Source of the DNA: Fomes fomentarius
Lineage: Eukaryota > Basidiomycota > Agaricomycetes > Polyporales > Polyporaceae
Reading direction: 5' to 3'
Assembly: GCA_022606135.1 (NCBI GenBank)
Contig: JABYQN010000002.1
Span: 1,674,001 to 1,738,000, forward strand
DNA: 64,000 nucleotides
The notes under the pieces are model-generated. The model searched no databases and was not told the origin of the DNA. It saw only the letters and a list, made by a program, of their open reading frames with translations. Position numbers and translations under genes: made by a program. Shown here one piece after another: positions 11,960 to 24,862 of the stretch (position 1 is its first letter; the number at the start of each line of letters is the position of its first letter).

Positions 11960-12662
11960 GACGTTCCCTACATAACTGGGTCACACTATTGGTCAGTATT
12001 CCTGAGAACTTACATCGGCTCCTGCTGATCACCAATTGCTGCATTCCAGTCATGTGGTGTCGCTTGTTAGGTTCTGTTTTCAGCCTCGTGTAACCTAGAA
12101 TCTTCGACTCTTGCTATGTACGTTAGACCGGGTCATGCTGAGTTGTCAATGGCATCACGATGCCCCTTCAGCGGTCAGTAGTCGGAAACATTGGATGATC
12201 GTGATACAGCTTCTTACGCGTGTTCTGCGAGGGTACAGTAGGTCTATGTTTGTCTCCGACGTGCCAGAGGGTTAAGGGTGGGTGTAATCCAAGTGTGTGC
12301 CTGGTCTAGATGGCCCAACATAGACGATACTGTAAGTGTATGCACGATACTGCCGATAGACTGAGAACATACGCATGGAGGCGGGCGAGTATCGAGGTAT
12401 GTTGATGAGACTGCGTAGCTAAAACTTAATGAATGGCAATGAACAGATGGCCAACATCGGAAATATGCGGGCTAATGAGGCCAATTGAAGTTCAACACTA
12501 ATTGCTCTCAATGTGTAATGTAAAAACTTGAAAGATTGCGACAGACTCTGCACAGTGTAAAGGGCCCGCCTCACGCGCCGCATTGACACTAGCGTATCGC
12601 ATCTGAATACCGTAGTACGTCGCCATACGAACACCGCGGATACCTAGACCAGGGCTTCAAGT
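11960..12662. other. Intergenic between convergent genes
   Basis: About 700 bases containing the 3' flanks of the PHD gene and DNMT1. No coding region or RNA gene was recognised. Confidence 0.45.
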
Positions 12663-15600
12663 TCATTCAGAGTCGAAACTGTCCACCTCAATAGCCTCTT
12701 CACGACTCTTCATCCATCGCTTGAGCATCGCGTCACGCAGCTCTCGTCCCAGAGCTTCTCCGACCTGCCATGGGACAGCATTCCCGATTTGCCGGTGGAT
12801 CTGCTCGGTACAACCATATCAGCACGTAGGAGTCAACAACTCAAGACACGATAACGCACAGTCGTGACGTTCTTGTCGCGCGCTGTGAAGACGAACCAGT
12901 CTGGAAATCCTTGTGAGCGCGCGAGCTCGCGGACGCTCAGGATGCGATGACACTGTATGAGTGCCGCATAGGTTAGCCACTTCTCGTGCATCCCCGCAAA
13001 CACAGCAGTCAAAAGGACCCACCCAGTGATGGATCACGTAGCTTTGCTTCGCCATTGGCCGGACGTTCGTCACTATCGTGTGGAACCAGCCGTCCTTGTC
13101 TAGACGACCGTAGAACCCCGGCGGATTACCTTTCCGAGCTACGAACGATAGCGGGTGCGCGTTTTGCCATTCCCACAGGGGTAGGGGGAGCTCTGTGAGA
13201 ATGTGAGGACCATGGCTCAGAGGCGGACTGTGTACGTGCAGATGGGGCACTGGTGAGATGATGTACTCACCTCTGTAGTCGGCCTTGGCGCGGAGTGGGA
13301 TGCTGACCACGCTGAAATCATGTGTCAGTTACCAATCGGGAGCCTTTCACAGGGCATACATAGAGCATGCATGCGGAGAGTGAGGATGTAGTGTGGGCTC
13401 GCGCACCTTTCTACGACCTGAGGACGGAATGCCAGAGTGAAATGTTGGATGTCTGTGGTCGGCTTCCGCCTGCACTCCATCTGGTAAGACGTCAATGGTT
13501 TATGGGAGTAGATATCATCGGGCGCGACATCCGGCCCACAGGCCGACGCTTTCTTCGAGTCGCATTTGATGGTCAGGATGTTCCTCGACTCGGATTGTCT
13601 TGGGGCCTTCATGATGATCTCCGGGTTTTCCCTGCAGACACAGCAAGATCAGCCCTGCGTGAAACGGCGCATGAGTGAGGTCGATATCACCAGTCCCATT
13701 GTAGCAAATCCCCGATTGCCTCGCTGATGGTAACGTGCTTGAGCGGAGCAGTGCCCTTCGCAGTAAGTATGGGCTTGATTGTGACCTCTTCTGAGAGGAC
13801 CAGTTGGAGCGAATCAGCCTCGAGAGAGCTATGGCTAGGCTGGGGGAGGAGCGGGAGGGGATAGCCGCGCTGTGAGGCAATGAGGAAGAAGCGCACTCTG
13901 TCCTGAGGAGCGCCATAGTGTCCGGCCTGAAGTAGCCCGAACCGAACCTGGTAGCTACAGAAGCAATGCGTAAGCTGTGATGCGACAAGCAAGGTCACAA
14001 GGAAGAGGGATAGAAGGCGCGTACCCCATGGACAGGAGGGCGTGCACGAGAAACTTGAGACCGCCCCTGTTGATGCCTCCCTCGACGCTATGTTTGTTCG
14101 TCTGATTTGCATGGAGGTTGTACCTCAGAAAGCCCCTGACGTTTTCAAAGAAACAATACTTGGGCCGTAGAAAGTCCACCCAGGAGAGTAGGGTGAGTAT
14201 CAGGTGGCTCTTCCGATCGTGAGCCTTTCGGAACATGTTCAAGGCCGAATGTGGCTGGCTAGTACGCCATTGCACATATCAGCACATGCACGAATGTCAA
14301 CGGGGAACACATGACGAGGAGGTGACGAGACGCACCATGGGAAGCCAGCCACGATGCAGTCTACCTGCCCTGGTTGTGGCGGAAGGGGGAGCTGCCCCTT
14401 TCCCGTGATGTCCAAGGGCGGGTCACCCTCATACTGCCCCGCATGCGCCTTGATCGCATACTTGAGCACGATATTCGCGCATTGGTTGTATACCACCGTC
14501 GACGGGCAGTTCCTCCTACATACGCAGTCAAGATTCGCTTGATCAACCTTTCGATCGTCATCGCAAGACAGACGTAGGACGTACTTGAGGGTATCAGCGG
14601 CGCTCGGGGAAATCTCGACTGCATGGGTCATCCTGACCCATCCAGCTCTCTCCATACCCAACCCAAACGCGCCGACGCCTGCGAATGGGTCGAACCCACG
14701 CAGCCGGCCTGAAATCTGCCTCGACAACTGCTTGAGATTCGCTAGTTGCGCGATATGCTCCTTGAAGCACAGATCACAAACAGGTATGTGGCGTGGCTTT
14801 AGCTTAGTGAGCGCAGTATATGACACAGCGGAAGTCGGGCAGTGGCGCTCAACGATGAAATGGAGGGGAGAGATAGATAGCCAGGAATGAAGATCCCCGC
14901 TATGGATGGCACAGAGGTAGGGTGGATCACGACGCAACGCTTGAGAAGGTCGGTAGCTTTCACGACAATCTCTTCGCTTGTTGTGAATAGTTCGCGCTGC
15001 GAGAGCATACAGTGAGTGCGGCCATAGCCTCACAATTCCAGCTGCGGGTGCTTACCTCGTCTAGGAACAACGAATCTGGGGCAACATCAACCATACGTCC
15101 CAGGAGCTGAACGGAAAGCGTCGGCTCGTCTTTCTTGTTGTGGATAGCCAAGACTCTCCCTATCTTCGCAGGACCGTTGTCGGCGTGGAGGAGAGCATAA
15201 TCATCCACATGATACGTTGTGCCAAGGTGAGAGATTGACTTATTGCCTACATAGGGGTTCAGTTCCTGGCAGTGCTGCGCCCCGAGGGAGCAGATTGAAC
15301 AGTTCTCTCCGGGAAGTAAAGCATCGACTGGCGTAGCCTCAATGTCTGTGAACGACGCATCCGCCTGGTTGTAAATGAACCTAGGAAGGAGTGGCGATGA
15401 TTGTGTCAGAGGACAAGAACCGCGAGTGCGAGAAAGAACGAGAAGGACGAAGGGCGGGACGTACTCGGAAAAGAACTCAGTAGCTTTCAATGTACTATCC
15501 CCACGTGTACTGTCGGGCCGGGAGGGCTGTACTTTCACCTTGCCCAACACTTGTCCCTTAAGGAGGTCGATGGTCCCGCATAGGGGGCACAGGAATAGCT

Positions 15601-17487
15601 CTTGGGGGTCAGATATCTCCTTCAGATACGTCTTCGAAGCGTGCTCATACCACTGCACGTGGACTACCTTGAGTTCCTGGTTGATATAGAGGATCTTGGC
15701 AAACCTGGATCACGTAGCTGAGTATTTTCGAAGCATCGACACCTATAACACGTACCAGAAGTAATCCGCAACGATATTGTCCGCAGGAACATCAGCCAAA
15801 TCTTCAGGAGCTTTCATACTCTCCCGCCCCTTCCACTCTCCAGCACGCACCACGATGCTACTGCCAACCTAAACCAACGCAGTCAAGTCTCTCGACTACA
15901 TACCGAGCGACAACGCTCACACACACACACCTCATACAGCTCATCATCAATTATAACACTCTGCCAGAATTGGCCTGTGAGGCGACCATTGGCTGGGAAG
16001 AAGATGGTGGGACGGTCGTCGACGATGCTGCGCGTGAGCAATTCAAGGAGATGCCGGTGCTGTTCGCGCTGCCTCTGCTTTGATTCGTGTTTAGTCGGAC
16101 GCTTGGTCGGTGGGCCGACGACATGCAGGCGCTCGTGGAAGAGCCCCCAGGTGAGGTGGTCGATGCGCGGCGTGACGTGCGTCTGGTTTTGGTTCTCCGG
16201 GCGGAGGACATGGAGGTCGATATTTCCGATCCGTTCGTGGAGCTTGACTCTCTGCCGGCGTTCACGGGAGACATCGAGAAACGGGAGGGAGATCCGGGTG
16301 TACGGCGATGTGCTGTGTCCGGCCTCGATGGATTCGAGAATCTCCTGCAGCACGGCGCGGACATCGGGCTTGCTACGTAGCTTCTGTTCGACCTCCTTCT
16401 CGTCTAAGATGAGCTTGACGTGGGGAGCCTAAGATAAAGTTCATTCATGGGCGTGGAAGAGCAGAACGCCGTCGCGGCTTACGGCAAGAGGAAGGTGCTC
16501 TAGACTCAATTCCTCATTGAGCATTTGATCCCAGCTGCCGACGAACTTCTCGTGGAACGCGGCGAATGACGATACCTCTCCGTTGAGTGATGCGGAGATG
16601 AGCATCTGCGCGATCCGGTGGGGACGATAAAATTCCAGATGCACGTCGTGGTACGAGCTCTCCGCCGATCTAATCATGTACCACGCATGAGTTGTCTGTA
16701 TGTAGAGTGGCCTGCGAGCAATTGAGTTCATCAGTGTGGTGTGCAGATTTGATATGTACATATGGCACACTCGTCAATGTTTGTGTAGTCAACCGAATAG
16801 TTGAATACACTGCTTGTCCTAAATCGTGTTGGTGTGTAATCGCCGTTGAGGTCTTCATCCTGCGCAGCATCTTCGTCGACATCATTGAGGAACGCTGGCG
16901 TAACATTGCCGGCGGCTTCGAAGTTACGTCCTTTACCTTCTGGATCGTGGAGATAGTTCAATGGTATGTATTCGTAGTCGCGTTTGGAATCGAAAAGGAC
17001 AAATTCGTGCAACACACGAACCGGCTTGTCAGAGCAGCCGGCGGCCGGGTCCAGTTCTTCATCCTGACCCTCGCATTCAAGAACCGTTGCAGCCGTCTCC
17101 TGCACATCCTCCGCAAAAGGAGCATATGAACGTTCTGGAGCACAATCATGAGCATGACAATCCCCCAGACTTCGAGGGCTTGCGTCGACTGACTGAGTGT
17201 AGGCGGACCGCCCTTGCGCTGCTCCGTCCGCGGACGTTTCGCAAGCTAACATGATCCGCATCAGTATGCTGTCATAGGTTGATGCAAGCGAGACCCACGG
17301 GGATATGTGCTAGCTGCTCCTGTAGATCCCTCCTGCGCTTCTTTGCCGCCAAAGACTGGGACCGTGACGGAGATTGAGTGAGATCTTTATCGTGTCCGGA
17401 GCTGCGAATTAGGGGGTACGCCGAGGGGCTTTCTACCTCTGTCGGAAAGCTGGAGCTGAAAGCCGTTGCTCGATGCCCGCGCGCCAT
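12663..17487 (-). CDS. DNMT1-type DNA (cytosine-5) methyltransferase, with an apparent one-base frameshift
   Basis: Sixteen minus-strand exons: 17487-17295, 17245-16771, 16711-16483, 16428-15931, 15868-15756, 15704-15465, 15380-15056, 14996-14585, 14515-14336, 14258-14025, 13954-13691, 13631-13407, 13311-13267, 13227-13023, 12952-12860, 12803-12663. They give about 1290 residues if one base is restored. A basic N terminus precedes an RFTS domain (KPVRVLHEFVLFD; PLYIQTTHAWYMI) and two BAH domains (first around ADYFWFAKILYI, second around YHVDDYALLHADNG). The catalytic domain follows: motif I DPFAGVGAFGLG, motif IV GFPCQPHS with the catalytic Cys near residue 889, motif VI FENVRGFL, motif VIII GAPQDRVRFFLIA, and QIGNAVPWQVGEAL. 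Such enzymes keep CpG methylation after replication. Between RCVVIHPTSVPSI and DLHSWLSISPLHF the frame shifts by one base at a C run (14895-14898). The catalytic half follows the shift. Confidence 0.9.
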
Positions 17488-18947
17488 AACTCGAGCAAGG
17501 AGCAATGGATACAACTCTCTGTCGGCGGCTGCTGTGCTGCGCTGGACAGTGGCAGAACGTATTTCTATGTTTGGAAGGTATCATTCGGCACTGAACCTCC
17601 CACGTGTAACCCAACACGTTACACCACTACTGGCACCGCAGATTACCGCACCTACTACTAGTCAGCAGCCCGCTGTTCTATTCTCAACTGACTACCTACA
17701 CCAATGAGTTGCACACTAACCCTGCTTAGCCCGACTCTGGATAACACTTGGAGAACGTTTACTCTACTTCCAACTCTATGCTTGCCGATCTCCAGTCCTT
17801 TCTCGCCTCTCATGCATGAAGGGGTTAAGAACGCACCTTGAAGGGGAGGGACACTCCCAATGGATTTGAGGTGTTCTGCAAGCGCGAAGACTGTCTTATT
17901 ATAGGTAAGTACGCTATTCATCTCTACAGGATCACTCTGTAGTGCAGTACACCGAAGTTCGCGCCGTCGTGGACACGTTGTGGGGCGCACCGTGGTAGAG
18001 TGTTGCAATGTGCCCCCGCTATCACTGTATGAGGAGAGGACATAGAGAAGTACCTTCCTGTCACCCATAGTTGTGCCCTGGTTGTGTCCCATTCTAGTCG
18101 TAGGAATGTTTGCATCCGCTAGCCTGCGTGATACTACTACCCACATGACCGAAACGATTGTCATCGCATCGTGCACTGATAAGCGGATGTCCGGCAGCTA
18201 CTCAATGGCATTGAGCCACTGTCCTTTTCGGCATGCGCACGAGAGCTTCGTGCGCGTGGACGAGGACCAGATTCTCAGAACGACTCTGCCGAGGTCGTGT
18301 CATGGAGTCTTTGTGTGTCGGTGGTAGGTTCGGCAGATTTGCCAGCTGTCCTCGAGTCGGATTCGCACTCGGCGGACCGGGACGTATGCTATTCTTCTTG
18401 ATCTCATCGACGCCGTCCCGGAGGCTGATGCTCCTCATGTTGCTATAGGATCTGTCTAGGAAGGCTGAATCTACTCTTTCCGTACTACGAAGGTCGCTGG
18501 GGTTGCGAGATTGTCGCGCCCCGGCCCCTCCTCGGACCCTGCAGTCGTGCTTCCTTATAGTCCGCTCCTTCCTTAGCTATGCTGTTTCAGCCGAGCCAAA
18601 AATACAACACTAACGTCGAGACGACCTCAGGACCTGCCAGCTAACGACTCTCGGTCGCTACTCGGATTGTATCTGTTTTCCTTGTCCTTTCTTACATCGG
18701 AAAAATGTGTTTGATATATAGCTTCTTCACTTCCCTTACCCGGTATCACCTCGGCGACGCACTCCAACGCCAAGTATGTACACTCGTCTACTAACGTTGT
18801 GACAAGGCGTCGCATACAGACCATGACGGGCTTGCACGAGCTATCAGGATAGCATTTGAACAACTATAAAAGCTGGCAGCTTTCCTTCACAATCTGCATC
18901 GAGCTCACAACCGCCTCTCGACCAGTCTCTCGACGCGTCTCTTCGAA
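17488..18947. other. Intergenic, divergent promoters of DNMT1 and GH7
   Basis: Nearly 1.5 kb without a convincing gene. Open frames on both strands lack motifs. The right end contains the GH7 promoter. A GC-rich stretch around 18515-18540 includes a CCCCGG hexamer that fits the degenerate CreA-site consensus, which is weak evidence for carbon repression. Confidence 0.4.
18865..18870 (+). promoter_or_regulatory. TATA box of the GH7 cellobiohydrolase gene
   Basis: TATAAA (followed by one more A) lies 78 bases upstream of the ATG at 18948, with a pyrimidine-rich stretch (CTTTCCTTC) just downstream. Confidence 0.6.
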
Positions 18948-20433
18948 ATGTTCCCCGCAATTGCTCTCCTCGCATTCTCCTTCCTTGCGACAGCCTATGG
19001 CCAGCAAGTGGGTACCCTCACCGCGGAGAACCACCCCCGCATGTCGATCCAGACATGTACCTCCGCCAACAACTGCCAGACCGAGCAGCGATCCATCGTC
19101 CTCGACGCCAACTGGCGCTGGCTCCACTCTACCAGCGGTAGCAACAACTGCTACACCGGCAACACCTGGGACACCTCGATCTGTTCCGATCCCGTTGCGT
19201 GTGCGCAGAACTGCGCCGTCGACGGTGCAGACTACACCGGTGAGTACCATTCTTCTCTCAGTATATGATGCGGTGGACTGAGTGTGTATCCCGCTAGGTA
19301 CCTACGGTATCACCACGAGCGGGAACCAGCTCACCCTCAAGTTCGTCACGCAGGGCCCGTACTCGAAGAACATCGGCTCGCGTGTATACCTCCTCTCGCA
19401 GGACGACACGACGTACGAGATGTTCAACTTGAAGAACCAGGAGTTCACGTTTGACATCGACATGTCGAACCTCCCCTGCGGCCTCAACGGCGCGCTCTAC
19501 TTCGTCGAGATGGACTCTGACGGTGGCAAGTCCCGCTTCCCGAACAACAAGGCCGGCTCTAAGTACGGTACCGGCTACTGCGACACCCAGTGCCCGCATG
19601 ACATCAAGTTCATCAACGGCGAGGTACGTTCTCTCCCACTCACCCAAGCAGCGCGTCGGGGACTGATTCACGCTCTGTAGGCTAACATCCAAGGCTGGGC
19701 TGGCTCGGCCAGCGACCCGAACGCAGGCAGCGGCCAGTTCGGCACCTGCTGCAACGAGATGGATATCTGGGAGGCCAACCAGAACGGCGCTGCCCTCACG
19801 CCCCACGTCTGCTCTGTCTCCGGCCAGACGCGCTGCTCGGGCACCCAGTGCGGCGACGGCGCCGAGCGCGCTGAGGGAATCTGCGACAAGGACGGCTGCG
19901 ACTTCAACTCGTTCCGCATGGGCGACCAGACCTTCCTCGGGCCCGGCAAGACTGTCGACACGCGCCAGAAGTTCACCGTCGTGACCCAGTTCCTCACGAA
20001 CAACAACCAGACCTCGGGCCAGCTCTCCGAGATCCGCCGCCTGTACGTCCAGAACGGGCGCGTCATCGCCAACTCGAAGACCAACATCCCCGGCATGGCC
20101 CAGTTCGACTCCATCACGGACGAGTTCTGCCAAGCGCAGAAGACGGCGTTCGACGACACGAACACCTTCGAGTCCCTCGGTGGTCTCGCACAGATGGGCA
20201 ACGCTTTCCAGAAGGGCATGGCCCTCGTCATGTCCATTTGGGATGACCATGATGCCAACATGCTCTGGTTGGACGGCAGCTACCCTACTGACGTCCCCGC
20301 CACCAACCCGGGTATCGCCCGTGGCCCGTGCGCAGCGGACTCTGGTATCCCCACCACGCTCGAGACCCAGAGCGCGGGATCGTCAGTCAGCTTTTCCAAC
20401 ATCAAGGTTGGCCCCATCGGCTCGACCTACTAA
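18948..20433 (+). CDS. GH7 cellobiohydrolase, catalytic domain only
   Basis: Three exons, 18948-19239, 19298-19623 and 19681-20433, encode 456 residues. A signal peptide ending near TAYG precedes the mature start [12 protein letters not shown]. The family core follows: [53 protein letters not shown] and the catalytic motif NEMDIWEAN, where Glu232 is the nucleophile, Asp234 its partner and Glu237 the acid/base. [13 protein letters not shown] and the Cys pattern are typical of cellobiohydrolase I. The enzyme is secreted and releases cellobiose processively from the reducing ends of cellulose. The protein ends about ten residues after KVGPIGSTY begins, with no linker or CBM1, unlike many polypore paralogues. 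Codon use is strongly biased to C-ending codons, in line with high expression. Confidence 0.96.
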
Positions 20434-20708
20434 ATAGATTTACATCATAGGTACGTTGTATCGAGCTCAAGGACCTTTGCGATGGCACTGACAGAGTTCT
20501 AGACAGCCCTGGAGCGGAGGAAGTGAAAAGGGAGATGTCTTTCATGGAGAGACTATCCTCTCCGCCGCTTTTGTTGCAATTGGGATTGATTAGCACTGTT
20601 CTCTTACGTAGTTCCAACATGATATGATAACCTTCTGTGTTCACTGCTCTACCTGAGATGCCTTCCATTGGCTCACGCAACAAAAGGTGTCTTCTCTCAT
20701 GACTGCAC

Positions 20709-20714
20709 AAAAAA
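20709..20714 (-). terminator. RNA polymerase III terminator of tRNA-Ser
   Basis: Six A on the plus strand give six T on the RNA-like strand, starting 6 bases after the tRNA 3' end. Confidence 0.7.
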
Positions 20715-20719
20715 CACAT

Positions 20720-20801
20720 CGACGCCAGCAGGATTCGAACCTGCGCCTCCAAAGGAGAACAGATTTCTAATCTGTCGCCGTAACCACTTGGCTATAGCGC
20801 C
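20720..20801 (-). tRNA. tRNA-Ser (anticodon AGA)
   Basis: The 82-base minus-strand sequence folds as a class II tRNA. The acceptor arm pairs GGCGCTA with TGGCGTC with a G discriminator. The D arm is GCC/GGC, the anticodon stem ACAGA/TCTGT encloses TTAGAAA with anticodon AGA, and the long variable arm is CTCC/GGAG. The T arm GCAGG/CCTGC encloses TTCGAAT. The internal promoter boxes A (TAGCCAAGTGG) and B (GGTTCGAATCC) are both present. There is no intron. It lies 286 bases after the GH7 stop codon on the opposite strand. Confidence 0.95.
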
Positions 20802-22425
20802 TTAAAAGGGAAATGCACTCACTTTTCCTATACACTGCTATCCTATCTCCGCCCCGCTTGAGCGAATTTGCGAAATTACTATCACGACCCCAGAGTCTGC
20901 TCAAGGAAGCATAGGGAAGGCATCCCTCAGCAGATAAGGATGTCAATTGGCACAAACATCTATGTATGCTATAGGAGTATGTAGAAACAAAAATGGCAAT
21001 TTTTGGTGGAGAACTTGCTCCGATCTCGAGGGAACAGCATAGGCAGTGAGTAGGCTTGACCACTTGTACACTCTCGCTACATGTGCTATCCCGGGCGCTG
21101 TCCCTCAAAACTTATATATGGTGTTAGTGCATGCTCATGAATACTCCCGTAATATTCTCGGGGGTATATAGTCCGTGGAAACGTGTACATAAAGAATCCA
21201 TCCTCGAGCGTGACTTTTCAGCCACAGCGCTTCCAATGCAGTTCAATCTCCGACCGGGTTGTCACTGCGGCTCGACGAGCTCACGGGCGCTGGAGTATGC
21301 GGAGTGAAAAACGGCAGGCTCGGCAGCGTGACCCAGATGTGACCCGCGACGGGGTCGCGCCCCTTGTTACTTCTAATTCTTCTTAGTACAAGTATGAATT
21401 TCCGACAATTATGCTCCTAGCATATACTCAAAGTCTTGGATTTATCGGACAAGGTGTGTGCTAGATCTTCCAGGGAGGACACTTCTGGGCGCCTTTTTGA
21501 GCAGACACTGGGGTCGCGATAGTATGCCCTGCCGGTCGTCTGCTTCAAGTTTCACCTCTAAGTATCGTGCGCAGTACCATTCTGTTGGAGGCAGCTCCAA
21601 CTCATCCCGGACCTCAGAGCATCATTCAGTAAGCAGCAGCGCTCTGTAGGCTTCAGATAACCCATGAATGCGCCATCGAACATTTTTATTCTTCCAACAC
21701 CGGTGATCTGAAATGACGCTCTATTATCATTTATATATGGTGGACACTGGATATTACCAAACAATGTGCCAGTCTATGGGCAAGTTCATGACCATATGGA
21801 TGCCACTGAACACGAGTATACTTAACTCCTCTCGTCAGCGACTTTCTGGAATAGCTCTATATGAATAAATACAAGACATCGAGCGTGTCGAGGGAAGAAG
21901 ACCTCAATATGACATCTCTGTACACGGTCGCTGTTGTCGGGTCGCTAAGACTGTCCCTTCAAAATGCTGTGCCCTGATCGCCATATGATCGACCTCCAGG
22001 CTCTTCGATGCCTGTGCACCCATATCACACCATCTTCCCTCTATCTTAGCGTGATAGAGATGCGACAGAGGAACATGTAATCCTTTGATAGTCGTGAGCG
22101 AGCTCTTTCTTCCACAAACGTGCACTCTGAGGCCTGCAGGCGTGAGGATTCACATCAGGAACCTTCAATACCATCAAAACAAGTCGTCATGAGTTCATTA
22201 TCATCGAGGAGAACATCTTGGCTCTTTCTCTCAGTCCCATCACGGACTGCCGGCAGGCCGACCATATGCTGCATGGACACCTGTCCGCGCATGCGTACGA
22301 ACTCCACCCCAAGATCTCTTCTTTCGCATATGTAGCGCGCCCTAGCTAGGCACCGTATTTATATCCAGTATGAGCAACCTCAATCTCCCTGCCCCCGCCC
22401 CGGTGTTCGCCGTGCAGTCAGCAAA
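20802..22425. other. Intergenic region
   Basis: About 1.6 kb between the tRNA and the Vps62-like gene. Short open frames occur but none is convincing. The stretch is richer in A and T than the flanking genes, and the right end should hold the next gene's promoter. Confidence 0.45.
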
Positions 22426-23573
22426 ATGGTCGGATCTGCTCTCTTCGCCCTTCCGGCACTCCTCCTCTCGCTGTCTGTCGCTGCCTCCCCTCTGCGTCTG
22501 GAAAAGCGGGAACCGATTCCGTCGTTCGTGCTCCAGAATGCACCGCTCATCCACCTCGCCGCGAAGGAGGAGTTCGGGCTGTCCGATATCGCTGTGCACC
22601 TCTCCCACGTCGTCCCCCAAGTCAACTACTCCAGTGTCGCGTCTTCGGTGACGCTGCAGACGCTCTCCCCTGCGACTTTCGGCGACAACGTCTACCTCAC
22701 GTCGAAGGATGACGTGACTGACGACCCAAAGGCGGACTGGCTGAGGTCTGATTATGGCAAGCCCGACGCGAACGGGCTTAGCGGTGCACCTGCGACGATC
22801 GTCCTGGTGAACAAGCCGAACGGCGTCCTCGATGCGTTCTTCTTCACATTCTTTTCTTTCAACGATGGAGGCAAGGTGAGCATCCTTGGACAAGTACAAT
22901 ATCCATCATGTGACGTTGGCTGAAATCTATATCTACTGTCCAGGTTCTCGGCATTGCGTTCGGTGACCACGTCGGTGACTGGGAACATACCATGGTCCGC
23001 TTCGAGAACGGCAAGCCCACCGCGTACTACCTCTCTGCGCACGGCAATGGCGCTGCTTACACCTTCGACGCGGTCGAGAAGACCCGTGATCGGCCAACAG
23101 CGTATATCGCGATCGGCACACACGCTAACTACGCTACTACCGGAAAACACTGCCACGACACACCTCCCGAAATCGAACTCATCTGCGACCAGGCGGACGC
23201 TGGTCCGATTTGGGACCCTACGCTGAACTACCGTGCTTACTGGTACGATACCGCGACTCAGACATTCACTGTCGCTGGTAGTGCGGGTGCCGGCGGAAGC
23301 AAGATCAACGACGAGGGCGTGAACTGGCTCAACTTCCGAGGTAGATGGGGAGACCAACAGTACCGCATTCTCGAACATGGCAACTACTGTGTCCCGATCA
23401 ACGGGGGCGACGAGTGCCACTACGTGAGCGGGCCAACAGGTGAGATGTGGTTCCATTCAGTGGGTAGAATGGTTGATCTTACGTCCACATGTCCAGGTCC
23501 CGTCGACAAGCACCTCGACCGCACCGCTGTCTGTCCGAAGGAAGACGGTTGCACGATTCAGACGTCGCTCTGA
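22426..23573 (+). CDS. Secreted Vps62-family protein
   Basis: Three exons, 22426-22875, 22944-23439 and 23497-23573, encode 340 residues. A signal peptide of about 20 residues is followed by SPLRLEKREPIPS, where the KR could be a processing site. The core carries the Vps62 landmarks: DWLRSDYG, FFTFFSFNDGGK, GDHVGDWEHTMVRF with its conserved His, Asp, Glu and His, and AIGTHANYA. Cys residues in HCHD, ICDQ, NYCVPINGGDECH and CPKEDGCT suggest disulphides. The yeast member VPS62 was named from a vacuolar sorting phenotype, but many fungal members are plainly secreted, as this one seems to be. No enzymatic role is established, so the function is unknown. Confidence 0.8.
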
Positions 23574-24862
23574 TGCATGTGATGAGTATATGACAGGTCC
23601 TGATGTGTATGTATACCTTGTGTCAGACGCGTACCGTGTCACTGTATGACCATCCCTCGCTACTAGCCTTGATTGTTCCGGTGCGACGTGAGGATTGGAG
23701 GCGCTACTTAAGGCAACCCGCGATGTCGCGGCGGGATGTTCCAAACACATCATAAATACGGGAGTACCTGCCTTGCGTGTTGTCTTCAAACGGTTGGAGT
23801 TCTGGGCAATGCACTTTCCAGTACTGTCTTGAATGTTACGAAGACCGATATCGGTGTTTGCGTTTTTGGTGGCCGAGCGCCCAACTGCACAGCGAACTTT
23901 GCACACGAAAAATCTGAAAAACATATGGGAGGTCAATTCACGTTACCTTCCATTGGCTGACAGAACTTATTGGGAGGTATGGGTGAGCACATTGAGCAAT
24001 TGTCAAGCCTCACGAGGTACAGAAATTCACTCTTTGGCCTACCTCAGCAACAACGTCATTAGGCTCCAAAGGCCCACATCTTTTAGCAAGGCATTAGAAA
24101 CCCAGAATCGCTCGTAGACTGCATAGAATTGCACATAGAGTAGGAAGTGTGTATGGCAGTTTGCTATGGAGCTTAGGGGCAGAGAGAGGAGGTTTTTGTG
24201 GCCAGATCTTTATCAGAACTCGGGGATTTTCCCTAGATGATCTGGTTTCTGTGATCCACAAAACAAGTATCTACGTAGATTCACAAGGTACGAGTATGTT
24301 TGCAAGGATTTTAGCAGTGTATATGACTAGTCTCAGAGCAAGGGGTGCAGCAGCAAGGGCACAGTCGAATTGTCTGATTTTTCGTGTCGAAAGCAGGTCG
24401 AAAGTGCGCGCGCGTCAGTCGGAGATGAGCGGCCACATTTGGCAAATAGCTGTATGCCGTGAAATAGGCTTTCGTGAGGGTGAGATGAGAAAATCCGACA
24501 AACAATCCCAGAAAGACCCTACGCTTAGAGTATCCCCCGTACGTCCTGTGCATGCAGCCTGTCGAAATGTGGTGTCTTGCCTACCATAGGGCCCGGCCCT
24601 CCAGGGCAATAAACTAGGATTCCAAAAAAAAAAAAAATCCCAGAAGGAAAGGAAAGCTCGTAGGTCTCGTCCTGGAAGGTATGCCGAGATGAACAATGAT
24701 TAAAGAAGATTGGTAGATATTACTAGTACCAGTGCAGCGTCGAGGGCGCCTGGAACGGCGGCAGCAGGCGGCCACTGCAAGCGACGGCAAACCTGAGTCT
24801 CTACCTTCTTCTTACCACTCGTTCTCTTCTTTTCTCTCATCTCCTCGTTCTCGACGCCGTCC
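23574..24862. other. Intergenic region with an A13 tract
   Basis: About 1.3 kb between the Vps62-like gene and the TBC gene. Frames spanning 24149-24589 are open but lack motifs. A run of 13 A lies at 24626-24638. No flanking target-site duplication was recognised around it, so a retroposed origin is not supported. Confidence 0.4.

Noticed and set aside
14239..15033. DNMT1 exon as a separate gene starting at 15033
   Set aside because: The frame carries the second half of a BAH domain and methyltransferase motif I, and the upstream BAH half lies in the adjacent frame, so this is one gene with a one-base shift.
19294..20250. 318-codon open frame on the minus strand opposite the GH7 gene
   Set aside because: It mirrors the strongly C-ending codons of the GH7 coding strand; the plus strand has complete GH7 motifs and introns.
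24626..24638. A13 tract as the tail of a retroposed element
   Set aside because: No target-site duplication, reverse-transcriptase remnant or processed gene copy was seen next to it.
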